Below are positions 37,215 through 47,797 of a stretch of DNA of 64,000 nucleotides, in pieces. The stretch lies in contig JAXIVH010000050.1 in assembly GCA_036785325.1 (NCBI GenBank), positions 310,001 to 374,000 of the forward strand, given 5' to 3'. The position numbers and the translations under genes were made by a program. The DNA is from Urophycis tenuis. Its lineage: Eukaryota > Chordata > Actinopteri > Gadiformes > Phycidae. Each line of letters starts with the position of its first letter. Position 1 is the stretch's first letter. Under the pieces are notes generated by a model, which searched no databases, was not told the DNA's origin, and saw nothing but the letters and a program-made list of their open reading frames with translations.

Positions 37215-37280
37215 GGTTAGGGGTTAGGGTTAGGGGTTAGGGTTAGGGGTTAGGGGTTAGGGTTAGGGTTAGGGTTAGGT
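36931..37280 (+). repeat. Degenerate telomere-like block T0
   Basis: G-rich TTAGGG-related repeats on +, loosely spaced at the left (GGGTTAGGTTTAGG with AAATTGG interruptions) and dense at the right, with four perfect TTAGGG at 37193-37216 and then TTAGGGG variants to about 37270. It is the shortest and most telomere-like of the ten blocks and passes straight into segment B1 (GGGTTAGGTTCATTTTAAG) without an A segment. The dense part could form G-quadruplexes on +. Confidence 0.9.
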
Positions 37281-37879
37281 TCATTTTAAGTTATCTCGAT
37301 GATCCCCCCCACCTCATCCAACGACTGGGTAGTTGAATGGGGGATCAAAGGCAGTTGCGCACGCCAATATCTAGTCATCCGCAGCTCTCTTTTCCCATAT
37401 TACTAAGAATGAAGTAAAATGAAATGGTTATCTGTCTTGTTGTGATATAACCGCTGATTTGAAGACATAGACTTGATGGTTTTCTTTGTAACCAAGAATG
37501 GAGTAAATGGGATGGTTGTTTGTCTTTTTGTGATATAACCGCTGATTTTGGAATATGGACTTGTTTTTCTTTTCCCAAAGGTTTTCTTTGTTCCAAGATG
37601 AAGGTCAATCTGGTTTGATTGAAAATACTTCAATGCATTGGTATATTTATTTATTTGAATAAAGAGGAGTCACAGCTGGAGTGAGACTTTTCTTTTCCAT
37701 TTCTATTTTAGTATAAACGTGCTATCGAAATATTAGGACACGTCATCAGTAGTGGACCCTGGGATCATAGGGTGTTTCTGGCCATTGTCACTATACACCC
37801 TCACCCAAGGGAGGCCCCCCCGAGAGTGATCAATTCTCAATGTGTGTCGGTTCCGAAATGGAATTGGTATTGGGTTTAA

Positions 37880-37942
37880 ACAATTTTGCAATTTCCCAGC
37901 TTGGGATTAATAAAGTATTTTCTATTCTATTCTATTCCAAAC
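37880..37942 (+). mobile_element. LINE-type 3' tail, present only in B1
   Basis: CAATTTCCCAGCTTGGGATTAATAAAGTATTTTCTATTC ends in a (TTCTA)n microsatellite, the usual look of the 3' end of a 5'-truncated CR1/L2/Rex-like LINE in fish; the clade is a guess. In the eight other B segments the flanks are joined directly (GGGTTTAAGCTTTTTTAGG), so they look like the empty site. Confidence 0.6.
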
Positions 37943-38090
37943 TTTTTTAGGAGTGCTCATTTGTTGAGGTAACCTCGAGGTAAGTAAAGGTAAGTAAAAC
38001 ACTTTTTAGGATACATTGTTTTAGTTATGGAGAACAAGAAGGGGGGCACATACTTACCTCCTGACCAGCACAAACCAGTTGTTAACACCG

Positions 38091-38417
38091 CTAGGTAGCC
38101 CTGGTTTGGCCAATCAGGGTCGGAGCTTGGTTCTTGTCCTCTGTTGGGTCCAGATGAACTAATAGGAAAACGGGGGTACGAAGGACCGAGGCCAGCCGTG
38201 ACAAAGCACTGCCTCCACGGTCCCCCAATGCAGCTATCCTCAGCGATGGGTGTCCAGACCTAGGAAAGACCAAGACCAGCCCCGTCCAGCGGTGCCTTCC
38301 CAGTCGGTCCCAGGTTAGGAAAGGCCAAGGCCAGCCGCGACTAAGCAGTGCCTCCCTGGCCCCTCCAGGACCCCATGCCGAACAGCCTGTTAATAACAAT
38401 TCCTGTGCCCCATACAC
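38091..38417 (-). other. Conserved 108-codon ORF in B1, doubtful coding
   Basis: The minus strand reads MYGAQELLLTGCSAWGPGG and onward, ending IGQTRAT. It is rich in Gly, Arg, Leu and Pro with no known domain, signal peptide or membrane segment. It lies on GC-rich sequence with imperfect internal repeats (GAGGCCAGCCGTGAC, AAGACCAGCCC, AAGGCCAGCCGCGAC on +). Downstream on the minus strand comes a strong donor-like AGGAG-GTAAGTATGTG. Compared with other copies, one lost and one gained base between about 38160 and 38180 appear to compensate and keep the frame. It may be coding or simply open by GC bias. Confidence 0.25.
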
Positions 38418-38614
38418 CGCGCGACTACAGAGATTGTGTAGGAAGTTGACCTTAGAGAAGACTCAATGGCTTACTTTCCTTACCCAAAACAGAAATTTCT
38501 TGGGCTAGTCTATTCTCGCCATAGGTACTTCGGTAATGGTTTTTTTTGCGCGCAAAGTTTTCCGGTTGAAATGCATAATGGGGAATTGGCTTGTTCCTCC
38601 AATACGCCAAGTGT

Positions 38615-39290
38615 AGGTTAGGGTTAGGTTTAGGGGTTAGGGTTAAGGTTAGGGCTGAGGTTAGGGTTAGGTTTAAGGTTAGGGTTGAGGTTAGGGTTGG
38701 GGTTATGGCTGAGGTTAAGGTTAGGGTTGAGGTTAGGGTTAGTGTTATGGATAAGGTTAGGGTTAAGTGTTAGGGCCAAGGTTAGGGTGAATGTCAGGGC
38801 TAAGGTTGGGGCCAAGGTTAGGGTTGAGATAGGGTTAGGGGTTAGGGGGTTAGGGGTTAGGTTTAGGGATTAGGGTCTGGGTTAGGGTTAGGGCCAAGGT
38901 CAGGGTTGAGGTTAGGGTTAAGGTTAGGGTTAGGGCTAGGGCTTAGGGTTAGGGTTAAGGTTAGGGTTAGGGCTAAGGTAAGGGTTGGGGCTAAGGCTAG
39001 GTTTAAGGTTAGGGTTAGGGTTGGGGCTAAGGTTAGGGCTAAGGTTAGGGTCAAGGTAAGGGTTAATGTCAGGGCTAAGGTTGGGGCCAAGGTTAGGGTT
39101 GAGTTAGGGTTAGGGCTAAGGTTAGGTCTATGGTTAGGGTTGGGTTAGGGTTAAGGCCAAGGTAAGGGTTAGTGTCCGGGCTAAGGTTGGTGTCAAGGTT
39201 AACGTTGAGTTAGGGTTAGGGCTAAGGTTAGGCCTATGGTTAGGGTTGGGGTTGAGGTTATCCCTAGGGTTAGAGTTAGAGCTAGAGATT
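38615..39290 (+). repeat. Degenerate telomere-like block T1
   Basis: Hexamer-phased variants (TTAGGG, TTAAGG, CTAAGG, TTGAGG, TCAAGG, TTAGTG), 676 bp, shorter than T2-T9 and with a partly different variant order, like B1 an outlier. Confidence 0.9.
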
Positions 39291-39957
39291 GAGGAAGGTA
39301 GAGTCAAGGTGAGACAGTCTGTACGGACTGAACTCACCCCCGCCGGATCGGGCTAGTACACTCTATCTCCCCCAACTCCCTCATTTCCATGAGGGAAGAC
39401 AGGGGAGAAGAGATGGGAGGAGTATATATATTTAATATATATTTTTTTAGTAAATAAATACATCGAGAGACTCACCGCTGGAGTGGGTTTTAATCTTTGT
39501 ATTCAAGGTTGTTCCTCCTCTTTTGATTCCTCGCTGGTGGTGCGTCGTCTCCACCTAGTGGTCGTTTTGTGAAGAAGAGTTATAGAAATAGAAATAGAAA
39601 TACTCTATTGTTCCCAGGTTGGGAAATTGCATTAATAGGTAAGTAATAATAATAATAACAATAATAATAGGTAATTGCAATAGTTGGTAAGGTAATCTAT
39701 ATTTAATTTATTTATTTATATTTGTATATTTATTTAGTCTATTTATTTATTCATTTTTGTTTATTTATTTATTTAGATAAAGAGGATCACAGCTGGAGTG
39801 AGTTTTTAGTCTTTGTGTTAAAGGCTGGTTGCCTTCTTTTGATTCTTCAGTGGTGGTCCATCGCCTCCATCTAGTGGTCGTTTTGTGAATAACAGTTGGT
39901 AAGGTAATATAAATGGGTTGTGTAGAGAGCCCGTTCTTTCGATGGCCCTGGCTCGGT
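39291..39957. repeat. Segment A1
   Basis: 667 bp. It starts GAGGAAGGTAGAGTCAAGG and contains: the near-palindrome AGTCTGTACGGACT; a perfect 8-bp hairpin TCCCTCAT-TTCC-ATGAGGGA at 39377-39396; TATATATATTTAATATATA; a module with CTGGAGTGGG and CCACCTAGTGG; a minus-strand LINE-type tail (GAAATAGAAATAC, then TTCCCAGGTTGGGAAATTGC); (TAA)n; (TTTA)n; a second diverged copy of the module with CACAGCTGGAGTGAG and CCATCTAGTGG; and GATGGCCCTGGCTCGGT at its end. The two module copies lie about 306 bp apart. On the minus strand the CCACTAGGTGG and CCACTAGATGG cores resemble CTCF sites. Confidence 0.85.
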
Positions 39958-41142
39958 TAGGTTCGTTAGAGTCATCTCGATGACCCCCCCCACCTCATCC
40001 AACGACTCGGTAGTTGAATAGGGGATCAAAGGCAGTTGCACTCGCCAATATCTAGTCATCCGCAGCTCTCTTTTCCCATATTACCAAGAATGAAGTAAAA
40101 CGAAATGGTTATCTGTCTTGTTGTGATATAACCGCTGATTTGGAGATATAGACTTGTTTTTCATTTTCCCAAAGGTTTTCTTTGTTCCAAGATGGAGGTC
40201 AATCTAGTTTGATTGAAGGTACTTCCAATGCATTGGTATATTTACTTATTTGAATAAAGACGAGTCACAGCTGGAGTGAGACTTTTCTTTTCCATTTCTA
40301 TTTTAGTATAAACGTGCTATCGAAATATTAGGACACGTCATCAGTAGTGGACCCTGGGATCATAGGGTGTTTCTGGCCATTGTCACTATACACCCTCACC
40401 CAAGGGAGGCCCCCCCGAGAGTGATCAATTCTCAAGGTGTGTCGTTTCCGAAATGGAATTGGTATTGGGTGCAAGCTTTTTTAGGAGTGATCATTTGTTG
40501 AGGTAACGTCGAGGTAAGTAAAGGTAAGTAAAACACTTTTTAGGATACATTGTTTTGGTTATGGAGAGGAGGGGGCACATACTTACCCCCTGACCAGCAC
40601 AAACCAGTTGTTAACACCGCTAGGTAGCCCTGGTTTGGCCAATCAGGGCCGGAGCTTGGTTCTTGTCCTCTGTTGGGTCCAGATGAACTAGCAGAAAACT
40701 GGGGTCACGAAGGACCGAGGCCAGCCGTGACAAAGCACTGCCTCCACGGTCCCCCAATGCAGCTATCCTCAGCGATGGGTGTCCAGACCTAGGAAAGACC
40801 AAGACCAGCCCCGACCAGCGGTGCCTTCCCAGTCGGTCCCAGGGTAGGAAAGGCCAAGGCCAGCCGCGACTAAGCACTGCCTCCCTGGCCCCTCCAGGAC
40901 CCCATGCCGAACAGCCTGTTAATAACAATTCCTGTGCCCCATACACCGCGCGACTACAGAGATTGTGTAGGGAGTTGACCTTAGAGAAGACTCAATGGCT
41001 TACTTTCCTCACCCAAAACAACAATTTCTTGGGGTAGTCTATTCTCGCCGTAGGTACTTCGGTAATGGGTTTTTTTGTGAAAAGTTTTCCGGATGAAATG
41101 CATGCTGGGTAATTGTCTTCTTCCTCCAATATGTCAAGTGTA
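39958..41142. repeat. Segment B2
   Basis: 1185 bp; joins A1 through TAGGTTCGTTAGAG. Has a private GGGTGCAAGC where others have GGGTTTAAGC. A CCAATCAG box lies at about 40638 within GGTTTGGCCAATCAGG. Ends with ATGCATGCTGGGTAATTG and AAGTGTAGG at the border to T2. Confidence 0.85.
40620..40946 (-). other. Conserved 108-codon ORF in B2, doubtful coding
   Basis: Carries the majority sequence (REAVLSRG, FLPWDRLG, VLRDPSFLLVHLD) against REALLSRG, FLTWDRLG and VLRTPVFLLVHLD in B1. Amino-acid differences are many for so similar DNA, which argues against strong purifying selection. Confidence 0.25.
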
Positions 41143-42289
41143 GGTTAAGGTTAGGGTAGATTTAGGGGTAGAGTTAGCAGTTAACCTTAACGTTAGGTTT
41201 GAAGTAAATGGGAGGGGTTGCGGTTAGGGTTAAGGTTAGGGCTGAGGTTAGGGTTAGGTATAAGGTTACGGTTTAGGGTTAAGGTTAGGGTTACGGTTAG
41301 GGCCAAGGTTAGGGCTAAGGTTAGAGTAAGGGTTAGGGTTAGCGTTACGGTTAGGGTAAGGTTAGGGTTAGGGTTAGAGGTTAGGGGTTAGGGGTTAGGG
41401 TTAAGATGAGGGCTGAGGTTAGGGTTAAGGTTAGGGCTGAGGTTAGGGTTAGGTTTAAGGTTAGGGATAAGGTTAGGGTTGGGGTTACGGCTGAGATTGG
41501 GGTTAAGGTTAGGGTTGAGGTTAGGGTTAGTGTTATGGATAAGGTTAGGTTAAGTGTTAGGGCCAAGGTTAGGGTTAAGGTTATGGTTAAGATTAGGGTT
41601 AGGGCTAGAATTAGGGTTAGGGCTAAGGTTAGGGTTAGGGTTATGGCTGAGGTTAGGGTTAAGGTTAGGTTTGAGGTTAGTGTTAAGGTTAGGGCCAAGG
41701 TTAGGGTTAGGGTTAAGGTTAGGGTTAGGGCTAAGGTTAGGGTTAGGGTTATGGCTGAGGCTAGGGTTAGGGCTAAAGTTAGGGCAAAGGTTAGAGTTAG
41801 GGTAGGGTTAGTGTTGGAGGTTAGGGTAGGCTTAGGGTTAGGGTTAGGGTTAGGGTTAGGGTTAGGGCTAAGGTTAGGGTTAGGGTTATGGCTGAGGTTA
41901 GGGTTAAGGTTAGGTTTGAGGTTAGTGTTAAGGTTAGGGCCAAGGTTAGGGTTAGGGTTAAGGTTAGGGTTAGGGCTAAGGTTAGGGTTAGGGTTATGGC
42001 TGAGGCTAGGGTTAGGGCTAAAGTTAGGGCAAAGGTTAGAGTTAGGGTAGGGTTAGTGTTGGAGGTTAGGGTAGGCTTAGGGTTAGAGTTAGAGTAGGGG
42101 TTAGGGTTAGAGTTAGAGTAGGGGTTAGGGTTAGTGTTAAGGCTAAGGTTAGGGGTTGAGGTTAGTGTTAAGATTAGGGCCAAGGTAAGGGTTAGTGTTA
42201 GGGTTGAGTTAGGGTTAGGGCTAAGGTTAGGCCTATGGTTAGGGTTGGGGTTGAGGTTATCCCTAGGGTTAGAGTTAGAGCTAGAGATT
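41143..42289 (+). repeat. Degenerate telomere-like block T2, with internal duplication
   Basis: 1147 bp, the longest T block. A segment of about 245 bp (from TTATGGCTGAGG at 41641) is repeated at 41886. The copies are joined by six perfect TTAGGG at 41832-41867, absent from the matching place in every other block. ORFs of 214 codons (+) and 171 codons (-) here encode only hexamer-derived dipeptide-like repeats. Confidence 0.9.
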
Positions 42290-42956
42290 GAGGAAGGTAG
42301 AGTCAAGGTGAGACAGTCTGTACGGACTGAACTCACCCCCGCCGGATCGGGCTAGTACACTCTATCTCCCCCAACTCCCTCATTTCCATGAGGGAAGACA
42401 GGGGAGAAGAGATGGGAGGAGTATATATATTTAATATTTTTTTTTTTAGTAAATAAATACATCGAGAGACTCACAGCTGGAGTGGGTTTTAATCTTTGTA
42501 TTCAAGGTTGTTCCTCCTCTTTTGATTCCTCGCTGGTGGTGCGTCGTCTCCACCTAGTGGTCGTTTTGTGAAGAAGAGTTATAGAAATAGAAATAGAAAT
42601 ACTCTATTGTTCCCAGGTTGGGAAATTGCATTAATAGGTAAGTAATAATAATAATAACAATAATAATAGGTAATTGCAATAGTTGGTAAGGTAATCTATA
42701 TTTAATTTATTTATTTATATTTGTATATTTATTTAGTCTATTTATTTATTCATTTTTGTTTATTTATTTATTTAGATAAAGAGGATCACAGCTGGAGTGA
42801 GTTTTTAGTCTTTGTGTTAAAGGCTGGTTGCCTTCTTTTGATTCTTCAGTGGTGGTCCATCGCCTCCATCTAGTGGTCGTTTTGTGAATAACAGTTGGTA
42901 AGGTAATATAAATGGGTTGTGTAGAGAGCCCGTTCTTTCGATGGCCCTGGCTCGGT
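42290..42956. repeat. Segment A2
   Basis: Same order as A1 with the hairpin at 42376-42395, CTCF-like cores at 42550-42560 and 42866-42876, and the long (TAA)n with a TAACAATAA interruption. Confidence 0.85.
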
Positions 42957-44134
42957 TAGGTTCGTTAGAGTTATCTCGATGACCCCCCCCACCTCATCCA
43001 ACGACTCGGTAGTTGAATAGGGGATCAAAGGCAGTTGCACTCGCCAATATCTAGTCGTCCGCAGCTCTCTTTTCCCATATTACCAAGAATGAAGTAAAAC
43101 GAAATGGTTATCTGTCTTGTTGTGATATAACCGCTGATTTGGAGATATAGACTTGTTTTTCCTTTTCCCAAAGGTTTTCTTTGTTCCAAGATGAAGGTCA
43201 ATCTAGTTTGATTTAAGGTACTTCCAATGCATTGGTATATTTACTTATTTGAATAAAGACGAGTCACAGCTGGAGTGAGACTTTTCTTTTCCATTTCTAT
43301 TTTAGTATAAACGTGCTATCCAAATATTAGGACACGTCATCAGTAGTGGACCCTGGGATCATAGGGTGTTTCTGGCCATTGTCACTATACACCCTCACCC
43401 AAGGGAGGCCCCCCCGAGAGTGATCAATTCTCAAGGTGTGTCGTTTCCGAAATGGAATTGGTATTGGGTTTAAGCTTTTTTAGGAGTGATCATTTGTTGA
43501 GGTAACGTCGAGGTAAGTAAAGGTAAGTAAAACACTTTTTAGGATACATTGTTTTGGTTATGGAGAGGAGGGGGCACATACTTACCCCCTGACCAGCACA
43601 AACCAGTTGTTAACACCGCTAGGTAGCCCTGGTTTGGCCAATCAGGGCCGGAGCTTGGTTCTTGTCCTCTGTTGGGTCCAGATGAACTAGCAGAAAACTG
43701 GGGTCACGAAGGACCGAGGCCAGCCGTGACAAAGCACTGCCTCCACGGTCCCCCAATGCAGCTATCCTCAGCGATGGGTGTCCAGACCTAGGAAAGACCA
43801 AGACCAGCCCCGACCAGCGGTGCCTTCCCAGTCGGTCCCAGGGTAGGAAAGGCCAAGGCCAGCCGCGACTAAGCACTGCCTCCCTGGCCCCTCCAGGACC
43901 CCATGCCGAACAGCCTGTTAATAACAATTCCTGTGCCCCATACACCGCGCGACTACAGAGATTGTGTAGGAAGTTGACCTTAGAGAAGACTCAATGGCTT
44001 ACTTTCCTCACCCAAAACAACAATTTCTTGGGGTAGTCTATTCTCGCCGTAGGTACTTCGGGTTTTTTTGTGAAAAGTTTTCCGGATGAAATGCATGCTG
44101 GGTAATTGTCTTCTTCCTCCAATATGTCAAGTGT
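42957..44134. repeat. Segment B3
   Basis: 1178 bp; lacks GTAAT in ACTTCGGTAATGGG near 44058, which makes it the shortest copy. Confidence 0.85.
43619..43945 (-). other. Conserved 108-codon ORF in B3, doubtful coding
   Basis: Translation identical to that of B2. Confidence 0.2.
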
Positions 44135-45060
44135 AGGTTAAGGTTAGGGTAGATTTAGGGGTAGAGTTAGCAGTTAACCTTAACGTTAGGTTTGAAGTAA
44201 ATGGGAGGGGTTGCGGTTAGGGTTAAGGTTAGGGCTGAGGTTAGGGTTAGGTATAAGGTTACGGTTTAGGGTTAAGGTTAGGGTTAAGGTTAGGGTTACG
44301 GTTAGGGCTAAGGTTAGGGCTAAGGTTAGAGTAAGGGTTAGGGTTAGCGTTACGGTTAGGGTAAGGTTAGGGTTAGGGTTAGAGGTTAGGGGTTAGGGTT
44401 AAGATGAGGGCTGAGGTTAGGGTTAAGGTTAGGGCTGAGGTTAGGGTTAGGTTTAAGGTTAGGGATAAGGTTAGGGTTGGGGTTACGGCTGAGATTGGGG
44501 TTAAGGTTAGGGTTGAGGTTAGGGTTAGTGTTATGGATAAGGTTAGGTTAAGTGTTAGGGCCAAGGTTAGGGTTAAGGTTATGGTTAAGATTAGGGTTAG
44601 GGCTAGAATTAGGGTTAGGGCTAAGGTTAGGGTTAGGGTTATGGCTGAGGTTAGGGTTAAGGTTAGGTTTGAGGTTAGTGTTAAGGTTAGGGCCAAGGTT
44701 AGGTTTAGGGTTAAGGTTAGGGTTAGGGCTAAGGTTAGGGTTAGGGTTATGGCTGAGGCTAGGGTTAGGGCTAAAGTTAGGGCAAAGGTTAGAGTTAGGG
44801 TTAGCGTTAGAGTTAGGGTAGGGTTAGTGTTGGAGGTTAGGGTAGGCTTAGGGTTAGAGTTAGATTAGGGGTTAGGGTTAGAGTTAGAGTAGGGGTTAGG
44901 GTTAGTGTTAAGGCTAAGGTTAGGGGTTGAGGTTAGTGTTAAGATTAGGGCCAAGGTAAGGGTTAGTGTTAGGGTTGAGTTAGGGTTAGGGCTAAGGTTA
45001 GGCCTATGGTTAGGGTTGGGGTTGAGGTTATCCCTAGGGTTAGAGTTAGAGCTAGAGATT
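44135..45060 (+). repeat. Degenerate telomere-like block T3
   Basis: 926 bp; like T2 without the internal duplication. Starts the regular array in which block variants recur every 7.62 kb. Confidence 0.9.
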
Positions 45061-45727
45061 GAGGAAGGTAGAGTCAAGGTGAGACAGTCTGTACGGACTG
45101 AACTCACCCCCGCCGGATCGGGCTAGTACACTCTATCTCCCCCAACTCCCTCATTTCCATGAGGGAAGACAGGGGAGAAGAGATGGGAGGAGTATATATA
45201 TTTAATATTTTTTTTTTTAGTAAATAAATACATCGAGAGACTCACAGCTGGAGTGGGTTTTAATCTTTGTATTCAAGGTTGTTCCTCCTCTTTTGATTCC
45301 TCGCTGGTGGTGCGTCGTCTCCACCTAGTGGTCGTTTTGTGAAGAAGAGTTATAGAAATAGAAATAGAAATACTCTATTGTTCCCAGGTTGGGAAATTGC
45401 ATTAATAGGTAAGTAATAATAATAATAACAATAATAATAGGTAATTGCAATAGTTGGTAAGGTAATCTATATTTAATTTATTTATTTATATTTGTATATT
45501 TATTTAGTCTATTTATTTATTCATTTTTGTTTATTTATTTATTTAGATAAAGAGGATCACAGCTGGAGTGAGTTTTTAGTCTTTGTGTTAAAGGCTGGTT
45601 GCCTTCTTTTGATTCTTCAGTGGTGGTCCATCGCCTCCATCTAGTGGTCGTTTTGTGAATAACAGTTGGTAAGGTAATATAAATGGGTTGTGTAGAGAGC
45701 CCGTTCTTTCGATGGCCCTGGCTCGGT
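45061..45727. repeat. Segment A3
   Basis: 667 bp, same (TAA)n form as A1 and A2. Matches A6 at about 7632 bp, but A6 has a shorter (TAA)n. Confidence 0.85.
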
Positions 45728-46912
45728 TAGGTTCGTTAGAGTTATCTCGATGACCCCCCCCACCTCATCCAACGACTCGGTAGTTGAATAGGGGATCAAA
45801 GGCAGTTGCACTCGCCAATATCTAGTCATCCGCAGCTCTCTTTTCCCATATTACCAAGAATGAAGTAAAACGAAATGGTTATCTGTCTTGTTGTGATATA
45901 ACCGCTGATTTGGAGATATAGACTTGTTTTTCCTTTTCCCAAAGGTTTTCTTTGTTCCAAGATGGAGGTCAATCTAGTTTGATTTAAGGTACTTCCAATG
46001 CATTGGTATATTTACTTATTTGAATAAAGACGAGTCACAGCTGGAGTGAGACTTTTCTTTTCCATTTCTATTTTAGTATAAACGTGCTATCGAAATATTA
46101 GGACACGTCATCAGTAGTGGACCCTGGGATCATAGGGTGTTTCTGGCCATTGTCACTATACACCCTCACCCAAGGGAGGCCCCCCCGAGAGTGATCAATT
46201 CTCAAGGTGTGTCGTTTCCGAAATGGAATTGGTATTGGGTTTAAGCTTTTTTAGGAGTGATCATTTGTTGAGGTAACGTCGAGGTAAGTAAAGGTAAGTA
46301 AAACACTTTTTAGGATACATTGTTTTGGTTATGGAGAGGAGGGGGCACATACTTACCCCCTGACCAGCACAAACCAGTTGTTAACACCGCTAGGTAGCCC
46401 TGGTTTGGCCAATCAGGGCCGGAGCTTGGTTCTTGTCCTCTGTTGGGTCCAGATGAACTAGCAGAAAACTGGGGTCACGAAGGACCGAGGCCAGCCGTGA
46501 CAAAGCACTGCCTCCACGGTCCCCCAATGCAGCTATCCTCAGCGATGGGTGTCCAGACCTAGGAAAGACCAAGACCAGCCCCGACCAGCGGTGCCTTCCC
46601 AGTCGGTCCCAGGGTAGGAAAGGCCAAGGCCAGCCGCGACTAAGCACTGCCTCCCTGGCCCCTCCAGGACCCCATGCCGAACAGCCTGTTAATAACAATT
46701 CCTGTGCCCCATACACCGCGCGACTACAGAGATTGTGTAGGAAGTTGACCTTAGAGAAGACTCAATGGCTTACTTTCCTCACCCAAAACAACAATTTCTT
46801 GGGGTAGTCTATTCTCGCCGTAGGTACTTCGGTAATGGGTTTTTTTGTGAAAAGTTTTCCGGATGAAATGCATGCTGGGTAATTGTCTTCTTCCTCCAAT
46901 ATGTCAAGTGTA
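45728..46912. repeat. Segment B4
   Basis: Full-length copy, 1185 bp; opens with TAGGTTCGTTAGAGTTATC. Sister of B7 (offset 7623). Confidence 0.85.
46390..46716 (-). other. Conserved 108-codon ORF in B4, doubtful coding
   Basis: Same translation as B2 and B3. Confidence 0.2.
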
Positions 46913-47797
46913 GGTTAAGGTTAGGGTAGATTTAGGGGTAGAGTTAGCAGTTAACCTTAACGTTAGGTTTGAAGTAAATGGGAGGGGTTGCGGTTAGGGT
47001 TAAGGTTAGGGCTGAGGTTAGGGTTAGGTATAAGGTTACGGTTTAGGGTTAAGGTTAGGGTTAAGGTTAGGGTTACGGTTAGGGCTAAGGTTAGGGCTAA
47101 GGTTAGAGTAAGGGTTAGGGTTAGCGTTACGGTTAGGGTAAGGTTAGGGTTAGGGTTAGAGGTTAGGGGTTAGGGTTAAGATGAGGGCTGAGGTTAGGGT
47201 TAAGGTTAGGGCTGAGGTTAGGGTTAGGTTTAAGGTTAGGGATAAGGTTAGGGTTGGGGTTACGGCTGAGATTGGGGTTAAGGTTAGGGTTGAGGTTAGG
47301 GTTAGTGTTATGGATAAGGTTAGGTTAAGTGTTAGGGCCAAGGTTAGGGTTAAGGTTATGGTTAAGATTAGGGTTAGGGCTAGAATTAGGGTTAGGGCTA
47401 AGGTTAGGGTTAGGGTTATGGCTGAGGTTAGGGTTAAGGTTAGATTTGAGGTTAGTGTTAAGGTTAGGGCCAAGGTTAGGGTTAGGGTTAAGGTTAGGGT
47501 TAGGGCTAAGGTTAGGGTTAGGGTTATGGCTGAGGCTAGGGTTAGGGCTAAAGTTAGGGCAAAGGTTAGAGTTAGGGTTAGCGTTAGAGTTAGGGTAGGG
47601 TTAGTGTTGGAGGTTAGGGTAGGCTTAGGGTTAGAGTTAGAGTAGGGGTTAGGGTTAGAGTTAGAGTAGGGGTTAGGGTTAGTGTTAAGGCTAAGGTTAG
47701 GGGTTGAGGTTAGTGTTAAGATTAGGGCCAAGGTAAGGGTTAGTGTTAGGGTTGAGTTAGGGTTAGGGCTAAGGTTAGGCCTATGGTTAGGGTTGGG
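46913..47797 (+). repeat. Degenerate telomere-like block T4, joined directly to B5
   Basis: 885 bp. It stops at CCTATGGTTAGGGTTGGG and passes into TTCGTTAGAG of B5 with no A segment. The same junction recurs in T7 exactly 7624 bp on. Confidence 0.9.

Larger units (their letters stand above)
37281..38614. repeat. Segment B1 (first, most diverged copy)
   Basis: 1334 bp against about 1180 in other B copies. Two differences account for the extra length: a tandem duplication with a 90-bp period at 37404-37585 (each copy with GATATAACCGCTGATTT) and a LINE-type tail at about 37880-37942. Order: poly-C with ACCTCATCCAACGACT, AT-rich DNA, GAATAAAGAGGAGTCACAGCTGGAG, a CCCTGGGATCATAGGG stretch, repeated GGTAAGTAAA, then the GC-rich ORF segment and CATAATGGGGAATTG leading into T1. 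Confidence 0.9.

Noticed and set aside
38041..38075. U1 snRNA gene (ATACTTACC followed by CTGACC)
   Set aside because: Only the first bases resemble U1; no stem-loops or Sm site follow. It reads better as a splice donor on the minus strand.
39871..40059. 62-codon minus ORF (MTRYWRVQLPLIPYSTTES) across the A/B junction
   Set aside because: Spans a repeat junction, no motif, broken in B6 and B9 by small changes.
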